A stretch of DNA of 64,000 nucleotides from Chengkuizengella marina (lineage in GTDB: Bacteria > Bacillota > Bacilli > Paenibacillales > KCTC-33759): NCBI RefSeq assembly GCF_009910845.1, contig NZ_SIJB01000014.1, forward strand, positions 1 through 64,000. Direction: 5' to 3'. Positions within the stretch are counted from its first letter, which is position 1; the number at the start of each line of letters is the position of its first letter. Of this stretch, positions 62,423-64,000 are shown piece by piece. The translations under genes were made by a program, and so were the position numbers. The notes under the pieces are model-generated. The model was not told where the DNA came from. It saw nothing but the letters and a program-made list of their open reading frames with translations, and searched no databases.

Positions 62423-63448
62423 TTGAGTTCATTAGATGAATTTGCATTAATTCAATCTTTAAATTATAAAAAACAATCTAACAATTTTCATAATAAACTC
62501 GGAGTCATAAAGGGCATAGGGGATGATGCCGCTGTTGTACAAACCCGGTCAGGTTCGCAGCTTGTCATGACCTGTGATACGATGGTGGAAACGATTCATT
62601 TCAATCCATATACAATGTTAGATGAAGATGTTGGTTATAAAGCAATGGCATCCAATTTAAGTGATATTGCGGCAATGGGGGCTATACCAAAGTATGCTCT
62701 TATTTCTTTAAGCATACCTAAGCATTACTCTACATTTCGATTAAAAAAAATATATAAAGGACTTTATGAGTGCGCAAACTATTTTGAAATTGCAGTGATT
62801 GGCGGTGATACAACGAAATCACCTAAACATTTAAATATCTCTATCACTTTAGTAGGTGAAGTTGAATCAAATCAGGCACTATTCCGTTCAAATGCGAAGG
62901 TGAATGACCTAGTATTCACCACAGGTTATTTAGGATGCTCAGCAGCAGGGCTGGATTATTTATTGAAAGTGAAACAGAAACAACTTATGCTTGGCCAAAT
63001 TCCAATGAACTTTCTTCCACTTGTGAAACAGCACAGAAGACCAACTCCTCAAATTAAAGCAGGTCGCATTCTTCTTCAATCTAGGAGATGTCATGCTTTA
63101 AACGATGTTAGTGATGGATTATCAAGTGAGGCTTCGGAGATTTGTGAGGCATCTAATGTTGGGTTTTTATTTGACGAAGTGAAGTTACCCATACATCCCC
63201 AATTAAGAGAGTATGGTCAACTCATAGGAAAGAGCCCACTTGATTGGATTATGTATGGTGGGGAGGACTATCAATTGCTTGGAACGGTTTCAAAAGCGGA
63301 TGTGGTACATATACAGAATCGCTTTCAACAAGAAGGAATTCCATTTTTTATTGTAGGAGAAGTCGTAGCTCAAAAGGGTGTGCAGATGAAAGATGCATAC
63401 GGTAATATAAAAAAAATACATAAAAAAGGGTATAATCATTTTAATTAG
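62423..63448 (+). CDS. thiL: Thiamine-monophosphate kinase
   Basis: The protein has 341 residues. ThiL motifs are IKGIGDDAAVV (ATP/Mg loop), NLSDIAAMGA, VIGGDTTKSP, SDGLSSE and GGEDYQLLGTV. It phosphorylates thiamine monophosphate to thiamine diphosphate, the active cofactor. It starts at a TTG with TAGGTGA upstream. In Bacillales thiL commonly precedes tsaE-tsaB-rimI-tsaD, as here. Confidence 0.95.
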   Translation: MSSLDEFALIQSLNYKKQSNNFHNKLGVIKGIGDDAAVVQTRSGSQLVMTCDTMVETIHFNPYTMLDEDVGYKAMASNLSDIAAMGAIPKYALISLSIPKHYSTFRLKKIYKGLYECANYFEIAVIGGDTTKSPKHLNISITLVGEVESNQALFRSNAKVNDLVFTTGYLGCSAAGLDYLLKVKQKQLMLGQIPMNFLPLVKQHRRPTPQIKAGRILLQSRRCHALNDVSDGLSSEASEICEASNVGFLFDEVKLPIHPQLREYGQLIGKSPLDWIMYGGEDYQLLGTVSKADVVHIQNRFQQEGIPFFIVGEVVAQKGVQMKDAYGNIKKIHKKGYNHFN

Positions 63449-63467
63449 ATAGGCTGGAGTGAATACA

Positions 63468-63953
63468 TTGAATCAAGCAAGTAGTTTTCGATTTCATGCT
63501 TTATCAGAAAAAGATACAAAGCGGTTAGCTCATGAAATTGCAAAAAACGTACAAGCAGGAAATGTGATTACATTAGATGGGGATCTAGGTGCAGGAAAAA
63601 CCACATTTTCTCAAGCATTTGCAAAAGAAATTGGGATTACAGAGATTGTTAATAGTCCTACTTTTGTGTTGATTAAAGAATATCAAGGACAGGAGTTACC
63701 CTTATATCATATGGACGTTTACCGTTTATCTATAGAAGAAGCGGATGAATTAGGTTTAGATGAATATTTTTATGGAAATGGTGTTTGTTTAGTGGAGTGG
63801 TCAAGTAAAATTACTGAACTGCTTCCAGAACATCGTCTGGAATTGTACATTACTCATTTGGGTGATCAAGAGCGGAATTTTGAGATTACTCCAAAAGGTG
63901 ATATATATATTCAATGGTGTGAAAAGTTGAAAAACAGTGGGGTGATTTCATGA
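63468..63953 (+). CDS. tsaE: tRNA threonylcarbamoyladenosine biosynthesis ATPase TsaE
   Basis: The protein has about 161 residues. The P-loop is GDLGAGKTTF (about residue 44 of this start), followed by SPTFVLIKEY and HMDVYRLS, typical of TsaE, the ATPase that helps TsaB-TsaD make t6A37 in tRNA. GTG 63459 overlaps the GGAG element at 63456-63459, and TTG 63468 is 8 bp from it, so TTG is preferred. Its stop overlaps the next gene (ATGA). Confidence 0.93.
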   Translation: MNQASSFRFHALSEKDTKRLAHEIAKNVQAGNVITLDGDLGAGKTTFSQAFAKEIGITEIVNSPTFVLIKEYQGQELPLYHMDVYRLSIEEADELGLDEYFYGNGVCLVEWSSKITELLPEHRLELYITHLGDQERNFEITPKGDIYIQWCEKLKNSGVIS

Positions 63954-64000
63954 AAATAGGACAAACACTTAATCATTTGTCAAATAATTTTATGCTTTGT
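63950..64000 (+). CDS. tsaB: Start of a gene, probably tsaB (3' partial)
   Basis: The ATG overlaps the tsaE stop (ATGA) and is preceded by GGGGTGA. Only 17 codons are inside the window (MKIGQTLNHLSNNFMLC), and the frame stays open to the edge. The thiL-tsaE order predicts tsaB next, but the visible residues are too few to confirm. Confidence 0.45.
   Translation, partial: MKIGQTLNHLSNNFMLC

Noticed and set aside
1..64000. tRNA or rRNA genes
   Set aside because: No cloverleaf with conserved TTCGA-type arms or rRNA-like sequence was recognised on either strand.

Overview
The window is AT-rich DNA from an endospore-forming member of the Bacillota, most likely Bacillales of the Paenibacillaceae/Bacillaceae type. 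Supporting signs are two gerA-type germinant receptor operons, an H-type small acid-soluble spore protein, Ku with LigD activities, paired bactofilin/M23 genes, a B. subtilis-like fadN-fadA-fadE block, and strong AGGAGG-type ribosome binding sites with frequent GTG/TTG starts. No rRNA or tRNA gene was seen. The family placement is inference.

Bases 1 to about 21,100 are an accessory region. It starts inside a secreted subtilisin-like protease that carries seven RCC1-like repeats and ends in a single YD (Rhs) motif. Next come a 1593-residue secreted Rhs/YD-repeat protein with a variable C-terminal toxin-like region, a small gene placed as its immunity partner, three orphan genes of unknown function, and on the minus strand a cholesterol-dependent cytolysin whose undecapeptide has His in place of Cys. 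Then follow a small basic peptide gene resembling type I toxins, a decayed IS110-family element with a bridge-RNA-like leader, three related structured RNAs (two on +, one on -), an N-acetylmuramoyl-L-alanine amidase, a chemoreceptor, a frameshifted holin-like type I toxin gene convergent with one of the RNAs, an AIM24-family gene and a GDSL esterase.

Bases 22,064-31,250 hold a complete fatty-acid beta-oxidation block on the plus strand: etfB, etfA, acyl-CoA ligase, fadN, a MITE-like intergenic repeat, fadA and fadE. A consensus CcpA cre site lies upstream, which suggests carbon catabolite repression. Bases 31,287-46,082 are mostly minus strand: a polysaccharide deacetylase, two small envelope proteins, a bactofilin with an M23 peptidase, plus-strand ilvD, a TVP38-type membrane protein, two tandemly duplicated M4 metalloproteases, and a gerB-gerA-gerC operon.

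Bases 46,226-52,562 form a reactive-sulfur (cst-like) cluster on the plus strand: two DsrE proteins, rhodanese, TusA-rhodanese fusion, glutaredoxin, rhodanese-persulfide dioxygenase fusion, TusA, SulP transporter, carbonic anhydrase and a CsoR/CstR-type repressor. Two CsoR-like palindromic operators lie before the first and third genes. Bases 52,642-61,469 return to the minus strand: a second bactofilin/M23 pair, a second germinant receptor operon (A-C-D-B order), and an NHEJ operon of Ku, ligase and polymerase/primase, with LigD split into two genes. The right end has two small spore-type genes, thiL, tsaE and the first codons of a probable tsaB.

The most unusual items are the three covarying RNA elements tied to type I toxin remnants (15.9-19.5 kb), the IS110 bridge-RNA candidate (14.4 kb), the cytolysin with a non-canonical undecapeptide (12.2-13.7 kb), and the Rhs toxin island at the left edge.
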